A stretch of DNA of 5,435 nucleotides from Uliginosibacterium sp. (GTDB taxonomy: Bacteria; Pseudomonadota; Gammaproteobacteria; Burkholderiales; Rhodocyclaceae): assembly GCA_016718265.1 (NCBI GenBank), contig JADKDZ010000028.1:1-5435 (forward strand), written 5' to 3'. Shown here one piece after another: positions 1 through 5,435 of this stretch. The stretch's first letter is position 1; each line of letters opens with the position of its first letter. The notes below the pieces were generated by a model. The model was not told the origin of the DNA. It did not search any database and was given only the letters and a program-made list of their open reading frames with translations. The position numbers were made by a program, and so were the translations under genes.

Positions 1-15
1 CCCGCCTTGATTCGT

Positions 16-456
16 CTAGGTGGATCGCGCAAGCGCCCCAAATGAACGCAGAGCGCCGCCGCCATCTCGGTTTACGGTGTAACCATCGAATGTGGATGCG
101 TTAACCGCTGTGCCAGCGTTTGCCGTGAAAGATGCGCCTGTGATTGCTGCGGCGGGTTGAGCTACTGGCGTGGCGCCAAACAACCCAAGCGCGCCGTCAT
201 CCACCTCAACAATCACAGCAAGCGAGTCCTTTAGAGAGACATTCGAGTCAACCGCTACGGTCAGCGCGCCACCAGCACCGGCGTCTGTGAACTTGACGCC
301 AGCACCAGCCGTTAGAACCCGCTCATTCGTCAGATCAGCCGATGCGCTCAATGTGACGTATGTGGGCGCCTTGAGTGCGTTCGCTGTCGTGTTTGCTGTG
401 TTGGCGGTGCTGTTTGCGGTGTTGGCTGTAGCCCGCGCAGCCGTTGCATTTGTCAC
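16..456 (-). CDS. Short fibre- or needle-like protein with alanine coiled-coil stalk, 146 aa
   Basis: The start is GTG 456, 33 bases after the gp10-like stop and in the same phase, with no obvious Shine-Dalgarno. Residues 4-28 are built of TAN repeats with Ala at strict 3-4 spacing, an alanine-type coiled coil. Next comes LTNERVLTAGAGVKFTDAG with GGALTVAVD, a motif seen in many phage tail fibre proteins. The middle (SLAVIVEVDDGALGLFG) is beta-like. The end as written, GYTVNRDGGGALRSFGALA, would become GYTVNEMAAALRSFGALA-like with one base dropped near 69 and one added near 55, matching the usual GYT...ALR..G.LA ending of tail proteins. Its place right after gp10 is where P22 has the gp26 needle, so a trimeric plug or small fibre is likely. 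No similarity to gp26 itself is evident. Confidence 0.7.
   Translation of the reverse strand: MTNATAARATANTANSTANTANTTANALKAPTYVTLSASADLTNERVLTAGAGVKFTDAGAGGALTVAVDSNVSLKDSLAVIVEVDDGALGLFGATPVAQPAAAITGASFTANAGTAVNASTFDGYTVNRDGGGALRSFGALARST
379..447 (-). repeat. Degenerate 21-bp (heptad) coding repeat, TANTANS/T
   Basis: Codons for TANTANS, TANTANT and TAN follow one another within the 146-aa gene. Ala or Leu falls at residues 4, 7, 11, 14, 18, 21, 25 and 28, a perfect a/d heptad pattern ended by Pro31. The repeat unit is conserved more at the protein than at the base level. On the plus strand it yields a spurious hydrophobic reading frame. Confidence 0.75.
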
Positions 457-489
457 CGCAGTATTTCGGTTTGTGCTGTGCTGCCGCCG

Positions 490-1857
490 CTACTGCGGTG
501 TCCGGACGATCACGTCAGAAGGGTTCCACGGCACATCGTCCGTGACGACCAGTTCGTATGTCCGCCGATCCGCCGATCCCATAGCGTGAAGGCTCACCCA
601 GTGGTCGAAGTTGCCGATGTCGCCAAGGCTGATGTATTCCCAGTCGCCCCATGAATTTCCGCTGTCGTCTGACCAACGCACCATGAGGTTTCCACCGGCC
701 CCCGTGTCGCAGATAACGCGCAGCTCGGGGAAGCGGATTCTCTTGCCGTCAGCTCTGCGAATCTCAGGCATAACGCGAACACGTCGCAGCACGTCGCCAT
801 CGTTGCTTGAGGCTGTTGCATCGAGCTCGTACAGCTTCCCGTCAGCGCCACCTAGCAGCGTCTTGTTGAATGCCGACAGGTGCACATTCCACCGCACTTG
901 CTGCCATGCGCCATTGACCCATTCACCAGCCTCAAACCACAGGCCAGACATCACATCGAAGACAATCGTTGTTTCGAGTGTTGGCACGTTCAGCGCATAG
1001 AAGGCGTTGCCCTCGAAGTAGAACGCCGTCCCAACTGCCTCAGTCAGATCCAGTCCGCTGATCAACTCTTCCACCCAGCGGGTAGAGATGCGCTGATGAA
1101 CTGAGCCAGCGATCTTGAACACGCCACGCTGCCCACGTTCTTCGTCAGTGCCAACGAAGAAAACAGTGTTGTCCAGCCTGCGAGGCGTCATGGGCGAATC
1201 GCAACCAACCTCGATAGAGCGGCCAGACGGCACGACCACTTCATCCCCACCGATCAAGCGCCAAACCTCAATCGAACTCTTGCCGATCAGCAGCAGCTCG
1301 CCACCGGAAACAATCGGGCAGATGAGGTTGTCAGGGCTTTCCTCGGCTGTGGCGTAGTCCAGCGCGTCAATCGTTGCTGCGTCACCGACATTGGTCCAGC
1401 CAACGCGGCCAGTTCCTGCGTCAACAAAAAACAGGAACTCGTTCAGCACGTCGATTCGTGAGCCGCCGCCATAACCAGCCGCCGTTGTGAGCACATTGGT
1501 AGTCCTGTTCAAGACGTACAGACTCGCCCCGTCCGTCACGCAAATCTGCGAAGCGTTGGCAGCAAAGTCAACCAGCCCAGTAGACGAACCAAGCGAACCA
1601 CGGCTAGTTGTCATGCCATCCGACGCCAGATCAACCAGCGAAGAACCAGAGACAACCAAGCGCCGCCCATTGCTGTTAATGGCCCCGCGAATCTGCGCGC
1701 CAAGGTCAGCAAACTCCACCAATCCGGGCCAGTCCTTGAACGACTTGCTCACAGGCTCGCCAGCGCCCTCTACAGGCACAGGGATGAGGTTTACCGCCCG
1801 CTGCTTTGCGCCTGAACGATTGCGCATTGCATACGAAGACCCGACAAATGCGCTCAT
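490..1857 (-). CDS. P22 gp10-like packaged-DNA stabilisation / tail factor protein
   Basis: This gene is intact at 455 residues, close to the roughly 470 of P22 gp10. It starts at ATG 1857 (MSAFVGSSYAMRNRSGAKQR), overlapping the previous stop as ATGA. An AGAAGG at 1876-1871 lies 13 bases upstream, which is rather far, so coupling probably matters. Features typical of the family appear in order: an N-terminal NLIPVPVEG segment; repeated beta strands with GSSTGLVDFA and ICVTDGASLYVLN; the SIEVWRLIGG strand; IEVGCDSPMTPRRLDNTVFF with FVGTDE; RISTRWVEELI; FYALNVPTLETTIVFDVMSG; and a C-terminal MVRWSDDSGNSWGDW with SLGDIGNF and TYELVVTDDVPW. In P22, gp10 binds below gp4 on the portal and keeps packaged DNA from leaking while forming the hub for the needle. 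No frameshift is seen, unlike several neighbours. Confidence 0.9.
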   Translation of the reverse strand: MSAFVGSSYAMRNRSGAKQRAVNLIPVPVEGAGEPVSKSFKDWPGLVEFADLGAQIRGAINSNGRRLVVSGSSLVDLASDGMTTSRGSLGSSTGLVDFAANASQICVTDGASLYVLNRTTNVLTTAAGYGGGSRIDVLNEFLFFVDAGTGRVGWTNVGDAATIDALDYATAEESPDNLICPIVSGGELLLIGKSSIEVWRLIGGDEVVVPSGRSIEVGCDSPMTPRRLDNTVFFVGTDEERGQRGVFKIAGSVHQRISTRWVEELISGLDLTEAVGTAFYFEGNAFYALNVPTLETTIVFDVMSGLWFEAGEWVNGAWQQVRWNVHLSAFNKTLLGGADGKLYELDATASSNDGDVLRRVRVMPEIRRADGKRIRFPELRVICDTGAGGNLMVRWSDDSGNSWGDWEYISLGDIGNFDHWVSLHAMGSADRRTYELVVTDDVPWNPSDVIVRTPQ

Positions 1858-2075
1858 GGTTTTTTACAAGCCTTCTCGGGCAAAGCAATCATGTCCACCA
1901 CCTCGCCGCGTGCCCGCATTTCAGGCAATCGAGAGATAGCGCTTCGTTTGTTTGTCGCCATTGCGTAGGCGTCCCGCAGCGTGAGCGGCCCCGCCTGCAG
2001 CGGGGCCAGGATGCGTGATCGGTAGCTCATTTTGCGGGGCATATCGCGGCCCAGTCGGTCAGCGCAGACGTGCAC
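1854..2075 (-). CDS. Small protein (up to 73 aa) with helix-turn-helix-like sequence
   Basis: The longest form starts at GTG 2075, 7 bases after the tail-fibre stop. ATG 2042 and ATG 2030 are equally possible starts, as no convincing Shine-Dalgarno precedes any of them. The core reads LTLRDAYAMATNKRSAISRL followed by PEMRARGEVVDM: a helix, a short turn, a second helix rich in Arg/Ser, then a possible wing strand. This looks like a small winged helix-turn-helix DNA-binding domain. That is pattern recognition, not a family match. The stop overlaps the gp10-like start as ATGA, so the two are translationally coupled. If real, a DNA-binding protein inside a structural operon might regulate late genes or be a minor virion component. 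It could also be an unrelated small helical protein. Confidence 0.55.
   Translation of the reverse strand: MHVCADRLGRDMPRKMSYRSRILAPLQAGPLTLRDAYAMATNKRSAISRLPEMRARGEVVDMIALPEKACKKP
1987..2007. repeat. Perfect GC inverted repeat inside the small HTH-like gene
   Basis: GGCCCCGC-CTGCA-GCGGGGCC gives an 8-bp perfect stem with a 5-base loop. On the minus strand it encodes residues around APLQAGPL. There is no following U-tract, so it is not a standard terminator. It may fold in the mRNA and affect translation of this gene or the coupled gp10-like gene, or it may be a chance result of GC-rich codons. Confidence 0.5.
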
Positions 2076-2082
2076 ATGCTCA

Positions 2083-3611
2083 TCACAGGGCGTACGAAGA
2101 CCCCGCCGCCCGACTCTTGACCCATATCAGGCAGCGCCCGACATCAAGATCGAGCGCTGTGCCGCCGTTCGCGTTGATCAGCACCTTTGCCGACAGTTCA
2201 TTGACGGCACCTGCCGGCATGATCAAGTCAGGCGTCTCAAAAACGACCGTGCTCGTTGGCAGGTTGTTGTGCCCCGCAGTAGCTTGGTTCCACGCTGAGC
2301 CAACAGTAACGCAACTCCAGCCGTCGCAAATTTGATGGTGTAATTTCCCTTTTGCGATGCGGCATTTGGGAACCTAAACTCGATGCGCATACGCACCATA
2401 TCGCCCGCATACGGTAGCGCCTGGGCAACCCAGGTAACGCCACCATCGACCACCGTCCTGCCCGCCTTGGTCGGCCACGTCGGCTGAGTTGCTCCCGTGC
2501 TACCTGTGGTCAGTGCCATGTAGACGAAGCCGTTAGCGACCGTCGGAACGACGGCGTCTACGTTGGCTGTCTTCGCCGCGGTGGCTGACCAAGTGGTATT
2601 GCTTCCAGCCCCATATTTCAAGAACTTGACGAGCCCAACGCTGCCACTCCACTGGCCGCGTTGATGCGCGACCACGATCCGTTAGGCCCATCTGTACGCG
2701 CCACAACAGACCACGTCCCATTGGCTGCACCTTGATACTCGTTCGACGCTTGCCAACCCGAGGTAACGGACCCGCCATTGATGCCGCCGGTGCCGTTGCC
2801 AAAATACGCGGACGATGTGCCCCCTCCCAGGCCTGCGCCCTTCGCTGCGGGTGTCACCAGAAGGTTGCGGTAATCCTCGTACTGACCAAACCCATGTGCA
2901 CGGCCGAGCCCTTGTGCGTACAGTTTGGCGTACGCCGTCGGCAGAATTAGATTCACCCCATAGTCATTGGGGTGCAGGTTGTCGGTTGTTGCGTTTGTTG
3001 CAGGATGGCCGTTAGCGGGGTCCGTATATGCGCTGTAGGCGTCGATTACCGTGACGTTCGGATATGTTTTTTCCGCTTGGGTAGTAACCCACTCATACAC
3101 GTTTTGTAACTCGGAGCGCTTGGCGTAGGTGTCGAAGTACCCGGCCAATGTGGCCGACACGTTCGTGGCGTGATACACGCGGCACCCCATGGCCGCAGCC
3201 TTGGCGTACGCGGCTTTCAGGTTTGTGATGATGGTGTCGGAACTGACGCCGGTTGCGATGTCGTTCGTGTACCCACAAAACAAAAATAACGCCCTCGGTG
3301 AGTACGCAGCCGCAGCGTCAACCTGTGAGGCCCACAGCGTTGTCGTGTACCCCGATGTGGCTAGATCCGCAACGATGTCGAACGGGCTCCCAAGCCATCC
3401 GTTGAGCGTCGTAAACAGACCTGCTGCATTGTGCGTACCTGCGACGACGCAATCGTCCACTCTTGCGCACCAAAACCGTCTCCCGATGATTACAGCAGGT
3501 ATCGCACCCCTGCGGCCCAGGCCCCATTAGCCACCCAGTTGGTGCCATCAGCCGTGACACATGACGCCACGCACTATCTCACTATTCCCGCACTTGCTTG
3601 GTGGTGGGCAT
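2083..3611 (-). CDS. SGNH-hydrolase-type tail fibre / tailspike, about 509 aa, broken by several frameshifts
   Basis: The window shows it in pieces. The proposed start is ATG 3611 (MPTTKQVR). One-base corrections near 3588, 3558 and 3509 then bring in VTADGTNWVANGAWAAG and GAIPAVIIG. From about 3460 to 2618 a long clean stretch carries two SGNH hallmarks: block III as FCGYTND (about 3274-3260) and block V as DNLHPNDYG, whose DxxH is at 2983-2972. A missing G near 2635 and another near 2310 link this to a C-terminal region with GSTGATQPTWP and VVDGGVTWVAQ (a short motif common in phage tail proteins) and an end in VWVKSR-like residues before TGA 2085-2083. SGNH enzymes remove acyl groups or cleave esters on polysaccharides; in a tail fibre this would trim capsule or O-antigen at the cell surface. 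The block I GDS serine is not visible in any frame, so activity is unproven. The C-terminal part is probably a beta-rich carbohydrate-binding region. Confidence 0.75.
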
Positions 3612-3615
3612 GCGC

Positions 3616-3874
3616 TCACAGTGAAGACCCGCTTTCAGAGTACGTGTAACGATCATATGTCGGATCCGCACCGACAGCATCCAAAAACAGTAGACCCAGC
3701 CGGGATGCTGATAGCCGTCTCACTGTAGATGATGCGGGCAGTGGGTCGAGTTGCTGCGCTGTTTGGTGTCGAGCAATCAAACTTGACCGTGCCGCCGCTG
3801 CCTGGCGTGATCACGATGTCGTCAAGGTGATCGAAGTAAATTTGCTGGTGGTTGCCTGCTGCGATGGTGGTCAT
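3616..3874 (-). CDS. Small phage structural protein, about 85 aa, one frameshift
   Basis: The start is ATG 3874 (MTTIAAGNHQQIYFDHLDDI), 5 bases after the gp4-like stop. No clear Shine-Dalgarno is seen, so coupling is likely. The frame as given ends at 3653 with a Cys-rich nonsense tail. Removing one T from the run of five (plus-strand A run at 3683-3687) continues the protein as LDAVGADPTYDRYTYSESG to the TGA at 3618-3616, a much more natural ending. The body is beta-rich (IVITPGSGGTVKFDC, ARIIYSETAISIPAGS). A small beta-sandwich virion protein is a fair guess, but I do not recognise the family. The next gene's ATG follows 4 bases after the restored stop. Confidence 0.6.
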
Positions 3875-3879
3875 GATGA

Positions 3880-4539
3880 TCAGAAGTAGTCAGGTGTTAC
3901 GGTCGCAACATCGACGCGCTGGGCGTTGAGTGCTCGAATAGTTGTCAGGCCGATGACCTGCTTTTGCAGAAGGCGCGATGCCTTGGGTTCTGGTGTTTCG
4001 TAGTCATCGACCAAATCACCAGCAACGATGTCAACCAGTGCGCGCAGGCAAGACACAGGCACGTCAGGCGTGGCGCTGACTTCGCTGTCTGCCGCAATTG
4101 CCTGATAGGTCAGCTTTGCCGTGTAGTTGCTCTGTGGAACAGGCCAGAAACGCGCAGCTGTTCCAGAGATGAAAACCTTTTCAGGCTCGCCAGTGCTGGC
4201 CTTGTCTGGTATCGCTTGGTAAGCGCGGTGGTCGATGATCTCTAGCGGGATCTCATCCGTTCCGACGACAACAGCCATCGACACGGGAAACAGGTAGTCA
4301 GTTGCGCTGATCGTTGCTGACACAACCCCACCCGTCAGGCTTACGCTCGTCGTCGCGCCAGATACTTGCCACCACAGCACGCCAAGTGCGTGAAGCTCCT
4401 TCAAGCGCAAATCAAGCGCAGTATTGACTGATGCGTAGTCCCGCGCTTGTGCCGTGCCTCCAGCATTCAGCACGCCGAGCTTGCGCAGCACATCACCGGC
4501 AAACTGTTCGCGGTTCCGTGTGAATGCGTATGTAGGCAT
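3880..4539 (-). CDS. P22 gp4-like head-completion / tail-adaptor protein
   Basis: This is an intact 219-residue gene from ATG 4539 to TGA 3882-3880. The N-terminus (FTRNREQFAGDVLRKLGVL, then an Ala-rich helix with LDLRLKELHALGVLWW) is the helical pattern I associate with the P22 gp4 tail-accessory / head-completion family: an initial helix with RKLGVL, a short loop, and a second helix ending in aromatics. A beta-rich middle follows (PEKVFISG, RFWPVPQSNYTAKLTYQ), then a C-terminal helix (LVDIVAGDLVDDYETP) and an end in TPDYF. In P22 the gp4 protein binds the portal ring after DNA packaging and forms the platform for gp10. P22 gp4 is about 166 residues, so this protein is longer. The gp10-like gene downstream strengthens the call. 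It could alternatively be an unrelated helical head-tail connector with the same role. No internal frameshift is visible. Confidence 0.72.
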   Translation of the reverse strand: MPTYAFTRNREQFAGDVLRKLGVLNAGGTAQARDYASVNTALDLRLKELHALGVLWWQVSGATTSVSLTGGVVSATISATDYLFPVSMAVVVGTDEIPLEIIDHRAYQAIPDKASTGEPEKVFISGTAARFWPVPQSNYTAKLTYQAIAADSEVSATPDVPVSCLRALVDIVAGDLVDDYETPEPKASRLLQKQVIGLTTIRALNAQRVDVATVTPDYF

Positions 4540-4757
4540 TACTCTGTCCTGCGTGTGTATTTGCGCTTGGTGCGCTCTTGTGGCTGCTCGATAGCGTCAA
4601 GCACCTCAACACCATCGAACGACTCAGTGAAGTCGCAGTTCACGCGCAGCTTTCGGATTGCGCGCTCGTCTGTGACATCTGTAGCCTGCCCACGGACGAA
4701 CGAAAGCCCTAGGACTTTCGTCGTCGCATGGTCGCCGATGTAGACGAACTGAGCCAT
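4539..4757 (-). CDS. Small phage protein, 72 aa, with basic C-terminal tail
   Basis: The start is ATG 4757 (MAQFVYIGDHATTKVLGLSF), which shares one base with the TGA of the preceding gene (TGATG). The same frame is open further upstream to 4943, but that part reads as His/Arg-rich shadow of the 163-aa gene and is excluded. No strong Shine-Dalgarno is visible, so translation is probably coupled to the gene before it. The sequence has a compact beta-like first half, a DERAIRKLRVN segment, an acidic middle and a strongly basic end (KRKYTRRTE). The TAA stop overlaps the next ATG (TAATG). The type is familiar as a small conserved protein in phage head clusters, but its function is unknown to me. 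The basic tail might contact DNA or another virion protein; that is a guess. Confidence 0.75.
   Translation of the reverse strand: MAQFVYIGDHATTKVLGLSFVRGQATDVTDERAIRKLRVNCDFTESFDGVEVLDAIEQPQERTKRKYTRRTE
4547..4550 (-). promoter_or_regulatory. Ribosome binding site AGGA for the gp4-like gene
   Basis: AGGA on the minus strand lies 7 bases before the ATG at 4539, inside the last codons of the 72-aa gene. Together with the TAATG overlap it supports this start and coupled translation. Confidence 0.6.
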
Positions 4758-5249
4758 CAAGGCACCACGTAGAACACAACCAGGCTGATAGAGCCAGCCG
4801 TGAAGGTCGCTGTGTCGTCCACAACCGTGATGGCCAGGGTGGTTTCTTTGGTGAACGCTGGCAGTACGCCAGTCACCAGCAGACCAGCCAATGGCAGGTT
4901 GACGCCGGTCACGTTGGAGATGTTGCTGTGGCGAATGCGTCACAAGTGATCACGCTGAAGTTGCGGGAGGCCGTCGTCGTCGGCGGCATCGTAGTCAGTT
5001 CCGGCTGTTAGCCAGCCAGCCAACGTCGATGTCGAACGTCTCGGTTGCATTGGTGTCCAGGTCGGCGGCGTAGACGTGGCCGCCCACGATCACCGCGCCA
5101 GCGGGCACCTTGCACATCTCGATGATGTCGGCGGGAGCGGGGTCGGCTGTCAGGGCGTAGGTGCCGTAAGCAGCGCACACAATGCCCGCGCCTGTTGGTT
5201 GAAAAACGGGGAACGTGTCCGCCGCACGGTCTGTGGTGAGAGTAGCCAT
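4757..5249 (-). CDS. Phage capsid-associated structural protein, about 163 aa, split by three single-base indels
   Basis: The first 80 or so codons from ATG 5249 are clean (MATLTTDRAADTFPVFQPTG onwards, through ADIIEMCKVPAGAVIVGG and a run ending DIDVGWLAN). The frame as given then stops early at 4995. Three one-base corrections restore a single protein: drop an A near 5011 (giving NAGTDYDAADDDG), drop a C in the CCC near 4966 (giving LRNFSVITCDAFAT), and add a G near 4938 (giving GNISNVTGVNLPLAG). The restored frame runs to TGA 4759-4757 with the C-terminal SLVVFYVVP. The net change gives a whole number of codons and no internal stop. The beta-rich, Gly/Ala/Thr-rich composition and the place between a putative capsid gene and the gp4-like gene suit a head or decoration protein. 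I recognise the general type as a conserved phage hypothetical but cannot name a family. The stop overlaps the next ATG (TGATG). Confidence 0.7.
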
Positions 5250-5255
5250 GATGTG

Positions 5256-5261
5256 TCCTTT
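5256..5261 (-). promoter_or_regulatory. Ribosome binding site AAAGGA for the 163-aa gene
   Basis: AAAGGA on the minus strand lies 6 bases before the ATG at 5249. It is the strongest Shine-Dalgarno match in the window and fixes the start of the gene. It also rules out the overlapping longer reading frame that begins near 5298 in another phase. Confidence 0.75.
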
Positions 5262-5279
5262 GAATGGTTTGGTGAAGAC

Positions 5280-5293
5280 GGGGCCGAAGCCCC
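5280..5293 (-). terminator. C(UUCG)G hairpin between the upstream structural gene and the 163-aa gene
   Basis: On the minus strand the sequence GGGGC-TTCG-GCCCC forms a perfect 5-bp GC stem closed by the very stable C(UUCG)G tetraloop. It lies in the only clear intergenic gap of the window, 9 bases after the TGA ending at 5302 and about 19 bases before the ribosome binding site of the next gene. The bases after the stem (GTCTTC) are not a proper U-tract. It could therefore be a partial terminator that lowers readthrough, or an RNA-stabilising or processing hairpin after a highly expressed gene. Confidence 0.6.
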
Positions 5294-5301
5294 ATCACTC
5301 A

Positions 5302-5435
5302 TCATGAGTCGGCGACGCCTGCGGTCCACACGGTCACAACGCCAGTGGCCGCTTCAGGTCGTCGGTATCGCCAGCACCTGAGCCGAACAACAGCTTCTTC
5401 AACGCCGCGCATCTCTTGATGCCGACACCGTTGCG
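5302..5435 (-). CDS. C-terminal end of a phage structural protein (partial, probably frameshifted)
   Basis: Only the last 45 or so codons are in the window; the gene continues beyond 5435. The clearest part is the end, which reads ATGVVTVWTAGVADS before the TGA at 5304-5302. Upstream, the best-looking peptide SGAGDTDDLK lies in a different frame, and adding one G near 5351 (AAG|CGG to AAG GCG) joins the two. Still further upstream (about 5418-5385) a peptide IKEMRGVEEAVVRL can be read if other one-base shifts are allowed, so the exact frame is uncertain. The frame that ends in VADS is itself open to the window edge, but the peptide it gives upstream of about 5352 is arginine-rich and looks like a shadow. 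I do not recognise the family. Its place just before a hairpin and a capsid-associated gene would suit a major capsid or other head protein, but that is inferred from position only. Confidence 0.5.
   Translation of the reverse strand, partial: QRCRHQEMRGVEEAVVRLRCWRYRRPEAATGVVTVWTAGVADS

Noticed and set aside
379..447. Possible CRISPR-like or direct repeat array
   Set aside because: The repeats are degenerate, contiguous and in codon phase, encoding a heptad coiled coil; there are no spacers.
170..589. Plus-strand frame of 139 codons with a hydrophobic, membrane-like stretch
   Set aside because: It is the antisense of the TAN alanine repeats and the end of gp10; the FAVLAVLFAVLAV pattern is simply the complement of the TAN codons. 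No ribosome binding site.
1487..1939. Plus-strand frame of 150 codons
   Set aside because: Lies opposite the well-supported gp10-like gene, has Arg/Ser/Pro-rich shadow composition and no recognisable domain.
3318..3560. Minus-strand frame of 80 codons overlapping the tail fibre N-terminus
   Set aside because: It reads as Arg/Cys-rich nonsense; sensible fibre peptides lie in the two other phases of the same stretch.
2083..3611. Diversity-generating retroelement target in the tail fibre
   Set aside because: No reverse transcriptase or template repeat is in the window, and the odd positions are one-base indels rather than adenine-directed substitutions.
4758..4943. N-terminal extension of the 72-aa gene
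   Set aside because: The extension is His/Trp/Arg-rich shadow of the 163-aa gene's C-terminus; the ATG at 4757 with the TGATG overlap is the natural start.
5008..5298. Minus-strand frame of 96 codons rich in Arg and His
   Set aside because: Out of phase with the 163-aa gene, which has the real AAAGGA site; composition is typical of a GC-rich shadow frame.

Overview
This window is a slice of the virion-structure region of a short-tailed (podovirus-like) phage or prophage. All genes read on the minus strand, so the gene order runs from high to low coordinates. The base composition is moderately GC-rich and the protein families suit a proteobacterial host, possibly a Burkholderiales-type one. 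The host is an inference only, because there is no tRNA, integrase or host gene to anchor it.

Layout from upstream to downstream on the minus strand: (1) the C-terminal end of a structural gene running off the window (5435-5302), followed by a C(UUCG)G hairpin; (2) a 163-residue capsid-associated protein with a good ribosome binding site (5249-4757); (3) a 72-residue small protein (4757-4539); (4) a 219-residue P22 gp4-like head-completion/tail-adaptor protein (4539-3880); (5) an 85-residue small protein (3874-3616); (6) an SGNH-hydrolase-type tail fibre/tailspike of about 509 residues (3611-2083); (7) a small protein of 73 residues or fewer with a helix-turn-helix look (2075-1854); (8) an intact 455-residue P22 gp10-like packaged-DNA stabilisation/tail factor (1857-490); (9) a 146-residue fibre- or needle-like protein with an alanine coiled-coil stalk (456-16). 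Genes are packed tightly, with overlapping stop/start codons (TGATG, TAATG, ATGA), as in one late operon.

Read together, this is the machinery that closes a filled head and builds the short tail. In P22, gp4 and gp10 extend the portal in that order and gp26 plugs it. Here the gp4-like and gp10-like genes are present and a small trimeric-coil protein sits where gp26 would be. An SGNH tail fibre and a small helix-turn-helix-like gene lie between the gp4-like and gp10-like genes.

The most striking property is a series of single-base frameshifts. At least ten places need a one-base correction to join halves of what are clearly single proteins (upstream gene, 163-aa gene, 85-aa gene, SGNH fibre, 146-aa gene). 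Many sit at short runs of G/C or A/T. Once corrected, the frames are open with no nonsense codons. That pattern suits uncorrected indel errors in a draft assembly better than gene decay, although the two largest intact genes (gp10-like and gp4-like) show none. Gene extents marked as frameshifted are my reconstruction by reading, not by alignment.

I did not find a defence system, CRISPR array, mobile element, tRNA, diversity-generating element or clearly undescribed system. Every real coding signal is on the minus strand. Bases 1-15 hold no recognisable feature.
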